Of a stretch of DNA of 64,000 nt, positions 1 to 8,086 are shown one piece after another. The stretch spans positions 434,001 to 498,000 of the forward strand of contig NZ_FNFN01000004.1 in NCBI RefSeq assembly GCF_900101045.1, read 5' to 3'. Each line of letters opens with the position of its first letter. Within the stretch, counting starts at the first letter, position 1. The notes beneath the pieces were generated by a model that was not told the DNA's origin, made no database searches, and was given only the letters and a program-made list of their open reading frames with translations. The stretch comes from Nocardioides sp. YR527 (GTDB lineage Bacteria > Actinomycetota > Actinomycetes > Propionibacteriales > Nocardioidaceae). Position numbers and translations under genes: made by a program.

Positions 1-1
1 A

Positions 2-997
2 GCCTTCACGCGTGCGCTGCGCACCGCGGTGCGTGCCGATCCGGAACAGACCGCACCGCCGGTCGCGACCGTGGCCGTCATGCTCGACCCGCACGGTCCG
101 GGCCGACCCATCAGCGTCGGGAGCGGCCATGTACCCGTCTTCGCGTTCCCGGAGGATGCCGCGCGTGCCCTCGGCCCGATCGTCAGGTATGCGGACTGGC
201 GCGCCCGGCCCCACACCCCCGTCACCGAGGCGCCTCCTGGTAGCCGCGCGACTGCTCGCGATGTGATCGCCCGGACGCTGCGGGTGAGCCCGGAAGGGGG
301 CCGGCTGGCCGAGCCGGACACGCGTCAGCTGCTGGCTGCGTACGGGATCGGGGTCCTGCCGAGCGTGCTCGCCGACGGTGCCGAGGAAGCCGTCGACGCA
401 GCCGAGTGGGTGGGCTACCCGGTCGTGCTCAAGGTCGCCGACCCCGCCATCGCGCATCGCACCGATGTGGGTGGCGTTCGCGTCGGTCTGAGGAGTCCCG
501 ACGAGGTACGCGTCGCCGCGCACGCGCTCCTCGGCGTCCGGGTCGAGCATCCGGGCCTGATCGTCCAGCGCCAGGTCGCCGCCGGCGTCGAGCTGATCGC
601 CGGCGTCACCCAGGACGAGCTCTTCGGGCCGCTGGTCATGGTGGGATACGGCGGCGCCTACACCGAGCTGATCGGCGACCGCAGCTTCCGGCTGACTCCG
701 CTCAGCCGCTCCGATGCCGCTGCCGCGCTCCGGGACCTGCGCACCGCGCCGCTGCTGGCGGGATACCGCGGCGCACCGCCGGCGGACGCCGCCGCCGTCG
801 AGCATCTCCTGGTGTCCCTCGGGCGTCTCGCAGACGATCTGCCCGAGGTGGCCGAGATCGACCTCAATCCCCTGATCGTGCACGAGCGTGGCGTCTCGGT
901 CGTCGATGCGAAGGTCCGGCTGCAACCGGTGCCGCCGGTCTCGGAGCCCGCCCTGAGAAGCCTGCTCCCGCCCGTCGGTCCCGGTGAGGACACCTGA
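2..997 (+). CDS. Acyl-CoA synthetase (ADP-forming) / Pat-like C-terminal part, ATP-grasp domain; 5' end outside the window
   Basis: The frame is open to the left edge, so the gene starts upstream. The visible 332 residues align along their length with the last ~320 residues of the GNAT-acyl-CoA synthetase at 25817-28456 (shared FGPLVM-GYGG, TELIGDRS, EIDLNPLIVHERG-type segments). They cover the end of the CoA-ligase domain and the ATP-grasp domain that binds the nucleotide. The family either makes acetate plus ATP from acetyl-CoA or, when fused to GNAT, acetylates proteins; the missing N-terminus decides which. The stop overlaps the start of the alcohol dehydrogenase by one base (TGATG), so the two are probably co-translated. 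Confidence 0.85.
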   Translation, partial: AFTRALRTAVRADPEQTAPPVATVAVMLDPHGPGRPISVGSGHVPVFAFPEDAARALGPIVRYADWRARPHTPVTEAPPGSRATARDVIARTLRVSPEGGRLAEPDTRQLLAAYGIGVLPSVLADGAEEAVDAAEWVGYPVVLKVADPAIAHRTDVGGVRVGLRSPDEVRVAAHALLGVRVEHPGLIVQRQVAAGVELIAGVTQDELFGPLVMVGYGGAYTELIGDRSFRLTPLSRSDAAAALRDLRTAPLLAGYRGAPPADAAAVEHLLVSLGRLADDLPEVAEIDLNPLIVHERGVSVVDAKVRLQPVPPVSEPALRSLLPPVGPGEDT

Positions 998-1995
998 TGA
1001 CGACGATGAGGGGGTGGCGGACGAGAGGCGACGGCCGCCTGTCGATCGGTGAGCTCGTCGTCCCGGAGCCGACCTCGGGCGAGGTCCTGATCGGGGTGGA
1101 GGCGTGTGGTGTGTGCCGGACCGACCTCCATGTCGTGGACGGCGACCTTCCCGCGCGCCGCAGCCCGGTGGTGCCGGGGCACCAGATCGTGGGCCGCGTG
1201 CTGGTCCGCTTCGACCATGACGCCGGCGGGCCGCGTATCGGCACCCGGGTCGGAGTGCCGTGGCTGCGCTCCACCTGCGGGCACTGCCGCTGGTGCCGGA
1301 CGGGCGCGGAGAACCTCTGCGAGCAGTCCCGATACACCGGGTGGGACGCCGACGGCGGCTACGCCGAGTACGCCGTCGCCCCGACCGCGTACCTCTACCG
1401 GATCCCGGACTCGCTGGAACCGAGCCAGGCGGCGCCCCTGCTGTGCGCGGGGATCATCGGATACCGGGCCCTGCGGCGCTCGGCCCTCCCACCGGGAGGC
1501 CGCCTGGGGCTGTACGGGTTCGGGGCGAGCGCACATCTGACCGCGCAGATCGCGATCCGTCAGGGAGCCGAGGTGCACGTCGTCAGCCGCGGCGAGGTGG
1601 CACGCGGGCTCGCGCTCGACCTCGGCGCGGCCTCCGCGGTCGCGCCCGGCGGTGCAGTCCCGCCGCTCGACTCCGCGATCGTGTTCGCGCCGGCGGGCGA
1701 GGTCGTCCGCGAGGCGCTCGCCGGTCTGGGCCCCTCCGGGACCTGCGCGGTCGCCGGCATCCACCTCTCCGACCTCCCACCTCTCGACTACCAGCGCCAT
1801 CTCTTCCGCGAGCGAACACTCACCAGCGTCACCTCCAACACACGCGCCGACGGGGCCGAGCTCTTCCGGCTCGCCGGCCGGCTGGACCTGCGAGCCGAGG
1901 TCACTTCGTACGCCATGAGTGAGGCCGACCGGGCGCTGACCGACCTCGCCGAGGACCGGGTGCGTGGCGTCGCGGTCCTGGACGCGACCCGATGA
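997..1995 (+). CDS. Zinc-dependent alcohol dehydrogenase (AdhA-like)
   Basis: A 332-residue medium-chain dehydrogenase, predicted to oxidise alcohols or reduce aldehydes with NAD(P). The catalytic-zinc ligands are seen in CGVCRTDLH (near residue 38) and PGHQ (near 61). The structural zinc lobe CGHCRWCRTGAENLC carries four cysteines. The Rossmann loop reads GFGASAH. It lacks part of the usual C-terminal length but looks complete. It overlaps the upstream acyl-CoA synthetase by one base, which suggests an acetyl-CoA/aldehyde/alcohol fermentative unit. The substrate cannot be told from the sequence. Confidence 0.9.
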   Translation: MTTMRGWRTRGDGRLSIGELVVPEPTSGEVLIGVEACGVCRTDLHVVDGDLPARRSPVVPGHQIVGRVLVRFDHDAGGPRIGTRVGVPWLRSTCGHCRWCRTGAENLCEQSRYTGWDADGGYAEYAVAPTAYLYRIPDSLEPSQAAPLLCAGIIGYRALRRSALPPGGRLGLYGFGASAHLTAQIAIRQGAEVHVVSRGEVARGLALDLGAASAVAPGGAVPPLDSAIVFAPAGEVVREALAGLGPSGTCAVAGIHLSDLPPLDYQRHLFRERTLTSVTSNTRADGAELFRLAGRLDLRAEVTSYAMSEADRALTDLAEDRVRGVAVLDATR

Positions 1996-2064
1996 CGAAC
2001 GCCGAAGAGCCGTCGCGGTCGACACCGGTAGCAGCCCGGCCGCGCGCCGGGACGCGGCGGCGTC

Positions 2065-3192
2065 TCAGGTCACGGCCAGGGTCACGATCACGGCCGCCAC
2101 GACGACTCCGGCCACCGTGGCCGCCTTGATCGCGGCAGCGGGCGTGCCTGCGGGGAGGCCCCGGGCCGTCGTCCGCGGCCCCGTGTGCCGGCGGCGCGCG
2201 ATGAACAACCCGGCTCCGAGGAGCAGGGCGCCCACGACGAGCATCACGATCGGTGCCACCAGGTCGCCGGGGAACAGCTCGATGACCGCCGAGGGCAGCG
2301 CGAAGAGCGTTCCGAGCGCGCCGACGGCGAGCAGCAGGAGGTCGCGGCACAGGACCGCGGTCGCGACGACGGCGACCGAGGTCACCAGGGCCAGGGCGAT
2401 GCCGGCATACGTCGGGATCGTCGTCATCGCGCCGGCGAACGCCCCGGCGGCCCCGAACGCCATGACGAGCTGTCTCGGCCGCAGTACGCCACCCCAGCCG
2501 AGAACCATCCAGATCAGGCCGACGCCCCAGACGGCGAAACCTGGGAGCGCGTCACCGACCCCGAGCTCGTTGGTGAGCGCCGCCGCGGTCAGCATGGTGC
2601 CCGCCATCATGACCAGCTGCTGGACGAGTGTGCGGCTGATGAGCCACAGGCCGGCGGCGTAGGCCGTGACACCCGAGCTGACCAGCAGGAACACGTGCTC
2701 GCCGGCCAGGTCCAGAGCGTCGGTGCCGAGCAGACCCAGGAAGCCGGCGAGCGCGCCGGTGGAGACCAGCCACAGCACCGAGCGAAGCCGGGTCCCGACC
2801 TCGCCGATACGCTCAGGGACGGCGAACCCTGCGGCGAGCAGGAGGACCGCGACGCCGCCCGCGATGAGGAGCCTGGCGGTCGTGCCGACCCGGTCCCAGT
2901 ACAGCGACGCGATCAGGATCGCAGCGACCAGGATGATGACACCGCCGAGATAGCCGAGCGCCTCGGTGACGAGCGAGGAACGCTCCTCGTGCGGGCGCTC
3001 CCGCCGCGCAGCGGGTGTCCGGACGAGAACGTCACCCCGGACGAGGATCCTGTCGGCCTGCTCGGAGGTGATGAGCTGATCCGCGACCCACGTCTCGAGC
3101 AGCGAGTTCAGGGGCACTGCCTGCCCGGGCCGGTCGCCTCCGGGCCTCGGGGGAGGGGAGGTGGACCTTCGTGTGGCGGCGTGGCGAGACAT
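2065..3192 (-). CDS. DUF2157-type polytopic membrane protein
   Basis: A 375-residue protein with a soluble N-terminal ~90 residues (a helical segment around LLETWVADQLITSEQADRIL, typical of the DUF2157 start) and about ten hydrophobic helices to the end. The start at 3192 is preferred over the frame's longer start (3231) because AAAGGGG lies six bases before it. A weak DosR-like box lies about 55 bases upstream (3246-3257). It sits downstream of pfkB on the same strand. Function is unknown; a role in the dormancy regulon is inferred only from position. Confidence 0.75.
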   Translation of the reverse strand: MSRHAATRRSTSPPPRPGGDRPGQAVPLNSLLETWVADQLITSEQADRILVRGDVLVRTPAARRERPHEERSSLVTEALGYLGGVIILVAAILIASLYWDRVGTTARLLIAGGVAVLLLAAGFAVPERIGEVGTRLRSVLWLVSTGALAGFLGLLGTDALDLAGEHVFLLVSSGVTAYAAGLWLISRTLVQQLVMMAGTMLTAAALTNELGVGDALPGFAVWGVGLIWMVLGWGGVLRPRQLVMAFGAAGAFAGAMTTIPTYAGIALALVTSVAVVATAVLCRDLLLLAVGALGTLFALPSAVIELFPGDLVAPIVMLVVGALLLGAGLFIARRRHTGPRTTARGLPAGTPAAAIKAATVAGVVVAAVIVTLAVT

Positions 3193-3245
3193 GCCGAACC
3201 CCTTTCTTGCCCTCCAGTCTTCGTCGTCCACGCCTTCCCGATCAG

Positions 3246-3257
3246 TGTCGAAGGTCC
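3246..3257 (-). promoter_or_regulatory. Candidate DosR-type box (weak)
   Basis: Read on the minus strand the site is GGACCTTCGACA, matching 9 of 12 positions of the window's own consensus GGACCWWGGTCC, with a perfect left half. It lies about 55 bases before the DUF2157 gene start. The right half is degenerate, so the call rests on position and company. Confidence 0.35.
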
Positions 3258-3285
3258 CCGCAGGTGGGGCATCAAGCCACCGGGC

Positions 3286-4257
3286 TCAGACCGCGTCGAG
3301 CCGGGCTGGACGCCCTCCGACGATCTGGTCCGGGAGGACGTCGGTGAACGCGGTGAGATCGTCGCGGGAGAACATCGAGGTGCCCGCGGTCGCGATCATC
3401 GCCGCGCTGCAGGCGAGGCCGAGCCGAGCAGCCCTCGCCAGGTCCCAGCCATGGGTCAGTCCGGCGATGATCCCGGCGACGAGGGCGTCGCCGGCACCCA
3501 CGCCGCTGACCAGATCTCCGGCGACCGCGGGGAGCAGCTGCGTACCCGTCGGGGTCACCAGCGCGACCCCGAGGTGACCGCGGGAGAGAACGACGACGTT
3601 CGCGCCAGTGGCACCGAGCAGCTGCCGTGCTCCCGCCACCTGTTCCGCGATCGTGTCCAGGTCGCGTCCGAGATGCTCCGCCAGCTCACGCACGCTCGGC
3701 TTGATCAGATAGGCCCCATGAGCCTGGGCGAGGGCGCCGCCGGAGGCATCCACGACGAGCCGGGCGCCGAGGGCATCGCTGAGGCACCGCACCCGAGGAA
3801 CGACGTCGGCGGAGACTCCCGGCGGCAGGCTGCCGCTGAGGACGACGTACGCCGCGTGGCGTCCCTCGCGCCGCACCACCTGGAGGCAGCGATCCAGGTC
3901 GGTGCGGGAGAGCGCCGTCCCCGGTAGCACGAATCGGTACTCCAACCCGGTCTCGAGCTCGGTCACGTGGTGGCTCAGCCGGGTCTCGCCCGGCACCTCG
4001 ACCCCTGCGAACGGAAGTCGCTCGATCTCGAGCAGCTCGCTCAGGGCTCGGCCGATATGGCCTGCCATCGGCAAGACGGCCAGGGTGGGGATCCCGAGCA
4101 CGTGCAGCACCCGGGCCACGTTGATGCCGCCGCCGCCGGGGTCGATCCGGGGTGAGCTGCACCGCATCTTGTTGCCCGGGATCAGTCGGGGAACGGAGAA
4201 GGAGTCGTCCAGTGCCGGGTTCAGGGTGATGGTCACGACGTCGGATGAGGCGAGCAT
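3286..4257 (-). CDS. pfkB: PfkB-family sugar kinase (6-/1-phosphofructokinase type)
   Basis: A 323-residue ribokinase-fold kinase. The N-terminal substrate motif DPGGGGINVARV and the C-terminal nucleotide motif GVGAGDALVAG with the catalytic aspartate are both present. Family members phosphorylate fructose-6-P, fructose-1-P or tagatose-6-P; which one cannot be read here. The start at 4257 has AGGAAGG six bases upstream; a longer frame to 4299 lacks a site. It is divergent from hsp20. In M. tuberculosis pfkB (Rv2029c), hspX (Rv2031c) and acg (Rv2032) are neighbours in the DosR regulon, and the same trio stands here. Confidence 0.88.
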   Translation of the reverse strand: MLASSDVVTITLNPALDDSFSVPRLIPGNKMRCSSPRIDPGGGGINVARVLHVLGIPTLAVLPMAGHIGRALSELLEIERLPFAGVEVPGETRLSHHVTELETGLEYRFVLPGTALSRTDLDRCLQVVRREGRHAAYVVLSGSLPPGVSADVVPRVRCLSDALGARLVVDASGGALAQAHGAYLIKPSVRELAEHLGRDLDTIAEQVAGARQLLGATGANVVVLSRGHLGVALVTPTGTQLLPAVAGDLVSGVGAGDALVAGIIAGLTHGWDLARAARLGLACSAAMIATAGTSMFSRDDLTAFTDVLPDQIVGGRPARLDAV

Positions 4258-4344
4258 CAGGGACCTTCCTGCTGTCGTCGGGGCTGCCTTCCCAGGCAAC
4301 CATCGCGGGCTGGACGAGGCAGGTGGCGGAGGTCCCGGAACAGA

Positions 4345-4356
4345 TGACCAACGTCT
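4345..4356 (+). promoter_or_regulatory. Candidate DosR-type box (weak) between pfkB and hsp20
   Basis: TGACCAACGTCT matches 9 of 12 positions of GGACCWWGGTCC in the 179-bp divergent promoter region. A second half-site (GGTCCC, near 4331) lies 15 bases away. Either could serve both genes; neither is a full palindrome. Confidence 0.3.
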
Positions 4357-4436
4357 CGTGAGGCCGGGCTCGATCGGAACAAGACTGGGGATCGCACGGG
4401 CTGCCGCACGGGCGCCCGCAGACCGAGGAGAAGAAG

Positions 4437-4859
4437 ATGAGCACCATCATCAAGCGCCCGGCCAACCCGCTCGCGGACCTGCTGGGCTGGCTGGAGTCGG
4501 AGTCGGCGGCGATGCGTTCATTCGGTGCGACGCCCTACATCAGGGTCGAGGACTTCATCGAGGACGACAACTACGTCATTCGCGCGGAGATGCCCGGGGT
4601 CGACCCGAACAAGGACATCCAGATCGACGTCGCCGGTGACCTCTTGACGATCAGCGGTGAGCGCCGGGAGGAGGAGCACGCCCGCAACCGGAGCGAGCTG
4701 CACTACGGCGCGTTCGAGCGCACGCTTCCGCTGCCGGCCGGTGCCAAGCCCGAGGAGGTGCGGGCCACCTACATCAACGGCGTGCTGGAGGTCCGAGTGC
4801 CGTACGCGATCGAGGAGCCGAAGACCACACGCGTCGCCATCGAGCACAACGGCAGCTGA
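4437..4859 (+). CDS. Hsp20 / alpha-crystallin small heat-shock protein
   Basis: A 140-residue ATP-independent chaperone that holds unfolding proteins. The alpha-crystallin domain spans about residues 35-130 and contains the hallmark GVLEVRVP segment; a short flexible N-terminus and a basic C-terminal tail flank it. The start has a purine-rich GAGGAGAAG site directly upstream. The neighbours pfkB and the Acg-type nitroreductase match the hspX neighbourhood of mycobacteria, so it is probably the dormancy-induced Acr/HspX equivalent. Confidence 0.92.
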   Translation: MSTIIKRPANPLADLLGWLESESAAMRSFGATPYIRVEDFIEDDNYVIRAEMPGVDPNKDIQIDVAGDLLTISGERREEEHARNRSELHYGAFERTLPLPAGAKPEEVRATYINGVLEVRVPYAIEEPKTTRVAIEHNGS

Positions 4860-4870
4860 TCGGGGTCCGT

Positions 4871-5854
4871 TCACGAAGAGGCGGCGCTCTCGTGGTGAAG
4901 GACGTCGTCGAGCGAGCGCCGCGGGGTCGGCGGCAGCGATGGTTGCCGGCGCTGTGGCCAGCCGATCCGCACCAGGACCTGTGGGCAGGAGTTGTCACCG
5001 AGCAGGTCGTGCTGCAGCGTACGCCGGGTGGTGCCGATCTCGATCGGCTGCGTGTAGGGCACCAGGGCCAGCCCCGAGGTGGTGCAGGAGAGCCAGATCG
5101 CGTCCAGCGCCTCACCGGCGCGGAGCCAGGAGCCCGGGTCGTCCGAGGCGGTCGCCAGGACGAGCCACTCCTCGGCGGACGGACCGGTGTCGCGGTGGCC
5201 GTCGTCCAGGGTGCCGCTCGGGAACCGCGTGAAGGAGGCTGGGTCGCTGTCCGCGGTCAGGAGACTGGACTCCGGGATCCCGTCCTCGCTGCCTCCGCGC
5301 GTCCAAGAGTAGAGCTCGGCCAGGTAGGCCTCGTCGGTGCTCTGTCGGGCACGGGCACTCTCCAGCGCCGCCAGGACGACCGGGCGCAGATAGTCGGGAA
5401 CGGTGCCGGCCACGACGCCGTACTCACGCACGAGACCGGAGAGATGATCGAGGCGCTCGGGGGGCACCGGCCACGACGAGACCTGACGACGGTCGGTGTG
5501 CCGCTGCTCGATGGCGGCGAGCCTGCCGAGATCGGCGACGTCGGGCTCGCGGCGTGCGAAGGTCACCACGGCGAGGAGATCGGTGCGGCCCCCCTCGGGG
5601 GTGCGGCGCACCTCGCAGTGCCAGCCCGTGCCCGCCGCGGCCACGACGAGCTCGTGCAGCACAGCGCCGCAGCTCATCACCAGATCGCGCTCGTTCGGGT
5701 CGGCGTGGAGGAGCTTGCGATGCGGATCGGCGCGCAGCAACAGCATCCGGTCGCGTACGACCCATGCCCAGGGCTGGGTGTTGTGGACCGACGGTGCGCG
5801 ACACGCCAGCGCCAGGATCGTCCGCAGGGTCGTCTCGTCGGGGAGCGGCGACAT
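4871..5854 (-). CDS. Acg-family FMN-binding protein (nitroreductase fold)
   Basis: A 327-residue protein with two nitroreductase-like halves. The N-terminal APSVHNTQPW segment (residues ~20-29) is characteristic of Acg/Rv2032-type proteins. In the mycobacterial Acg an FMN is bound but the active site is lidded, so a role as a flavin store has been proposed for the family. Length matches Rv2032. It starts one base after the stop of the flavodoxin gene (TGA-G-ATG), so the two are translationally coupled. It converges on hsp20 with an 11-base gap. Confidence 0.88.
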   Translation of the reverse strand: MSPLPDETTLRTILALACRAPSVHNTQPWAWVVRDRMLLLRADPHRKLLHADPNERDLVMSCGAVLHELVVAAAGTGWHCEVRRTPEGGRTDLLAVVTFARREPDVADLGRLAAIEQRHTDRRQVSSWPVPPERLDHLSGLVREYGVVAGTVPDYLRPVVLAALESARARQSTDEAYLAELYSWTRGGSEDGIPESSLLTADSDPASFTRFPSGTLDDGHRDTGPSAEEWLVLATASDDPGSWLRAGEALDAIWLSCTTSGLALVPYTQPIEIGTTRRTLQHDLLGDNSCPQVLVRIGWPQRRQPSLPPTPRRSLDDVLHHESAASS

Positions 5855-5855
5855 C

Positions 5856-6374
5856 TCAGACCACGACCTGCCGCATCATCTGGTGGCCGAGATCGGTGGC
5901 CCAGTCACCGGCGCGGGCCTCCTCGTGGCGGCCCAGGGGTCCCTCCGTGCCGCCGACGTAGAAGCTCGTCGAGGGGGCGACGTCGTAGCCCCGCCGGCGG
6001 AGCAGGTGGGCGACGTGCCGGGCGGCCGAGCCGGGGAGGTGGCGCATCGCCCGCGCCCGCGTGTCGAAGACGGCGATGCGTACCGAGTGCGCGTCCTGGA
6101 GATCCTCGAGCCACTCGCGGACACCGCGGGCCTCGACCTCCGCGGGGGCGCCGCGCAGGACGGCGTCGGCGCGCGTGCTCGGCCTGCTCAGGCCCAACGC
6201 GTGCGTCGGGGCGCCGATCACGACCAGATCGTGGGTGCGGAGCACGTCGTCGCCGGCCGCCGTCACCGGGATCACCCGGACGTGCACGCCGGCGCTGCGC
6301 AGACCGTTGGCGACCGAGGTGGCGATGGTCGCGGTGTTGCCGAACATCGACTCGTAGACGACGGCTGCTCGCAT
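5856..6374 (-). CDS. Flavodoxin-domain protein
   Basis: A 172-residue single-domain flavoprotein. The FMN phosphate loop is ESMFGNTATIA at residues ~9-19, followed by the alternating beta/alpha pattern of flavodoxins and an APTHALGLS loop over the flavin. The start at 6374 begins the fold exactly and has AAGGA about ten bases upstream; the open frame continues to 6605 without fold support. It is probably an electron carrier for the coupled Acg-type protein. The divergent promoter region holds a perfect DosR-type box, though nearer to the opposite gene. Confidence 0.87.
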   Translation of the reverse strand: MRAAVVYESMFGNTATIATSVANGLRSAGVHVRVIPVTAAGDDVLRTHDLVVIGAPTHALGLSRPSTRADAVLRGAPAEVEARGVREWLEDLQDAHSVRIAVFDTRARAMRHLPGSAARHVAHLLRRRGYDVAPSTSFYVGGTEGPLGRHEEARAGDWATDLGHQMMRQVVV

Positions 6375-6480
6375 CTTGTTCACGTCCTTCCGTCGGCGCC
6401 GCGCCCCCTGCGCGGTGCCGTTGGCACCACGCTGCGGCCGAACGTACGCACGCAGGCAGTGGCACACGTCCCCGACCAGA

Positions 6481-6492
6481 GGACCTTGGTCC
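6481..6492 (+). promoter_or_regulatory. DosR-type box, perfect palindrome core
   Basis: GGACCTTGGTCC: two five-base inverted arms around TT. This is the mycobacterial box (GGGACTWWAGTCCC) with C/G at the innermost pair. It lies 37 bases before the DUF4389 gene start and about 107 bases before the divergent flavodoxin start, so it may act on both. Confidence 0.7.
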
Positions 6493-6528
6493 GATGCCGT
6501 CGTGGCAGGCCGCGCGGAGGCTGAAGAC

Positions 6529-7281
6529 ATGAACTCATCCGATTCCCCGGTGGTGCTCGAGGGGCAGCTCGACACCCGGGTCAGCCGAGCCCTGTGGCTG
6601 GTCAAGTGGCTGCTGCTGATCCCGCACTACATCATCCTGCTCTTCCTCTGGATCGCCTTCAGCGTGCTCACCGTCGTCGCCTGGTTCGCGATCCTGTTCA
6701 CCGCCCGCTATCCGCGGGCGATCTTCGACTTCAACCTCGGCGTCCTGCGCTGGACCTGGCGGGTGGACTACTACGGCTACGCCGCGCTCGGCACCGACGC
6801 CTACCCGCCGTTCACGCTCGAGGACGTCCCCGGATACCCGGCCCGCCTCCACATCGCCTACCCCGAGCGGCTCTCGCGCGGTCTGGTGCTGGTGAAGTCG
6901 TGGCTGCTGGCGATCCCGCACATGCTGCTCCTGGGCTTCTTCCTGGGCGGGGGCCTGTACGTGGCGCAGGGCAGCGATGATCCCGCCACCTGGGCCTGGG
7001 GGAGCGGGATCGTCGGGCTTCTGGTCCTCTTCGCCGGCGTGGCGCTGCTGTTCGGGCGCGGCTACCCACGGGGCATCTTCGACCTCGTCCTCGGGATGGA
7101 CCGGTGGGCGGCCCGGGTCGGGGCGTACGTCTTCCTGATGACCGACAGCTATCCGCCCTTCCGGCTCGACCAGGGCGGGAGCGACCCGGTCGGGCTCGTC
7201 CCGCCGGAACCGTCCGCGCCGACGGGTGAGGCACTGGTGTCGCAGCCCGTCGATGACCCGGTCGGAACCAGGCAGCCGTGA
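6529..7281 (+). CDS. DUF4389 membrane protein
   Basis: A 250-residue protein with two repeats of the DUF4389 unit, each a hydrophobic hairpin followed by a conserved FTARYPRAIFDF- or RGYPRGIFDL-type segment (residues ~60-75 and ~180-190). About four membrane helices are predicted by eye. The start is set by GGAGG nine bases upstream; the open frame from 6376 adds a basic stretch without support. Function is unknown. The perfect box just upstream and the dosRS genes just downstream place it in the dormancy regulon. Confidence 0.85.
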   Translation: MNSSDSPVVLEGQLDTRVSRALWLVKWLLLIPHYIILLFLWIAFSVLTVVAWFAILFTARYPRAIFDFNLGVLRWTWRVDYYGYAALGTDAYPPFTLEDVPGYPARLHIAYPERLSRGLVLVKSWLLAIPHMLLLGFFLGGGLYVAQGSDDPATWAWGSGIVGLLVLFAGVALLFGRGYPRGIFDLVLGMDRWAARVGAYVFLMTDSYPPFRLDQGGSDPVGLVPPEPSAPTGEALVSQPVDDPVGTRQP

Positions 7282-7305
7282 GCGCGCTCCCGAGGGTGCG
7301 TCGCG

Positions 7306-7317
7306 GGACCTTGGTCC
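7306..7317 (+). promoter_or_regulatory. DosR-type box, perfect palindrome core
   Basis: GGACCTTGGTCC, identical to the box at 6481, 58 bases before the dosR start. It predicts autoregulation of the regulator pair, as known for mycobacterial dosRS. Confidence 0.72.
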
Positions 7318-7375
7318 TCGGCGCACGGGTAAGACGAGCATTGGCGAGCGCCGTCATCGGTCGTAGGTTGAGCAG

Positions 7376-8044
7376 GTGACCGAATCTGCAGAGCCCGAGA
7401 GCGCAGCAGAGCCCATCCGGGTCTTCCTGCTCGACGACCATGAGGTGATCCGCCGGGGGATCAAGGATCTCCTCGAGGACGAGGACGACATCGTCGTCGT
7501 GGGCGAGTCCGGGCTCGCCGAGGAGGCCCGGCACCGGATTCCCGCGTTGCGTCCCCATGTCGCGATCCTCGACGGCCGGCTTCCCGACGGGTCGGGCATC
7601 GATGTCTGTCGCGACATCCGCTCGGTCGACCCCAGCATCGCCGCGCTCATCCTCACCTCCTTCGACGACGACGACGCGCTGTTCTCCGCGATCATGGCCG
7701 GCGCGGCCGGCTACCTGCTCAAGCAGATCCGCAGCGCCGACCTCGTCGAGACCGTGCGCCAGGTCGCCGCCGGCCGATCGACGTTGGACCCTGCGGTCAC
7801 CGCACAGGTCCTCGAGCGGATCCGCAGCGGGCCGAAGTCCAACTCGGTCTTCGAGCACCTGACCAACCACGAGCGCCGGATCCTCGAGCTCATCGGCGAG
7901 GGCATGACCAACCGGCAGATCGGCAAGGAGATGCATCTGGCGGAGAAGACGGTCAAGAACTACGTCTCCTCCCTGCTCGCCAAGCTGGGTCTGGAGAGCC
8001 GAACACAGGCCGCGATACTTGTCACCAAGACGTTGCAGGGCTGA
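7376..8044 (+). CDS. dosR: DosR/DevR-type response regulator (NarL/FixJ family)
   Basis: A 222-residue regulator with GTG start. The receiver domain has the acidic pair D20-D21, phospho-acceptor D66 in ILDGRLPD, and a conserved lysine in YLLKQ. The LuxR-type helix-turn-helix occupies ~155-215 (TNRQIGKEMHLAEKTVKNY), close to mycobacterial DosR including the KTVKNYVS recognition helix. It is expected to bind the GGACC-WW-GGTCC palindromes repeated in this window and to switch on the surrounding genes when oxygen or redox cues activate its kinase, encoded 42 bases downstream. Confidence 0.93.
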   Translation: MTESAEPESAAEPIRVFLLDDHEVIRRGIKDLLEDEDDIVVVGESGLAEEARHRIPALRPHVAILDGRLPDGSGIDVCRDIRSVDPSIAALILTSFDDDDALFSAIMAGAAGYLLKQIRSADLVETVRQVAAGRSTLDPAVTAQVLERIRSGPKSNSVFEHLTNHERRILELIGEGMTNRQIGKEMHLAEKTVKNYVSSLLAKLGLESRTQAAILVTKTLQG

Positions 8045-8086
8045 TACGTTAAGAGGTGTACCACTCATGGGACGTGGAGGGTCGAC

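Noticed and set aside
658..2025. Long minus-strand frame (455 codons) opposite the acyl-CoA synthetase and alcohol dehydrogenase
   Set aside because: Low-complexity Arg/Gly/Pro-rich translation in the antisense frame of two well-supported genes; such shadows are common with G/C third positions.
4258..4270. DosR half-site GGGACCTT at the pfkB start
   Set aside because: It coincides with the ribosome-binding site of pfkB (AGGAAGG read on the minus strand), so the match is explained otherwise.
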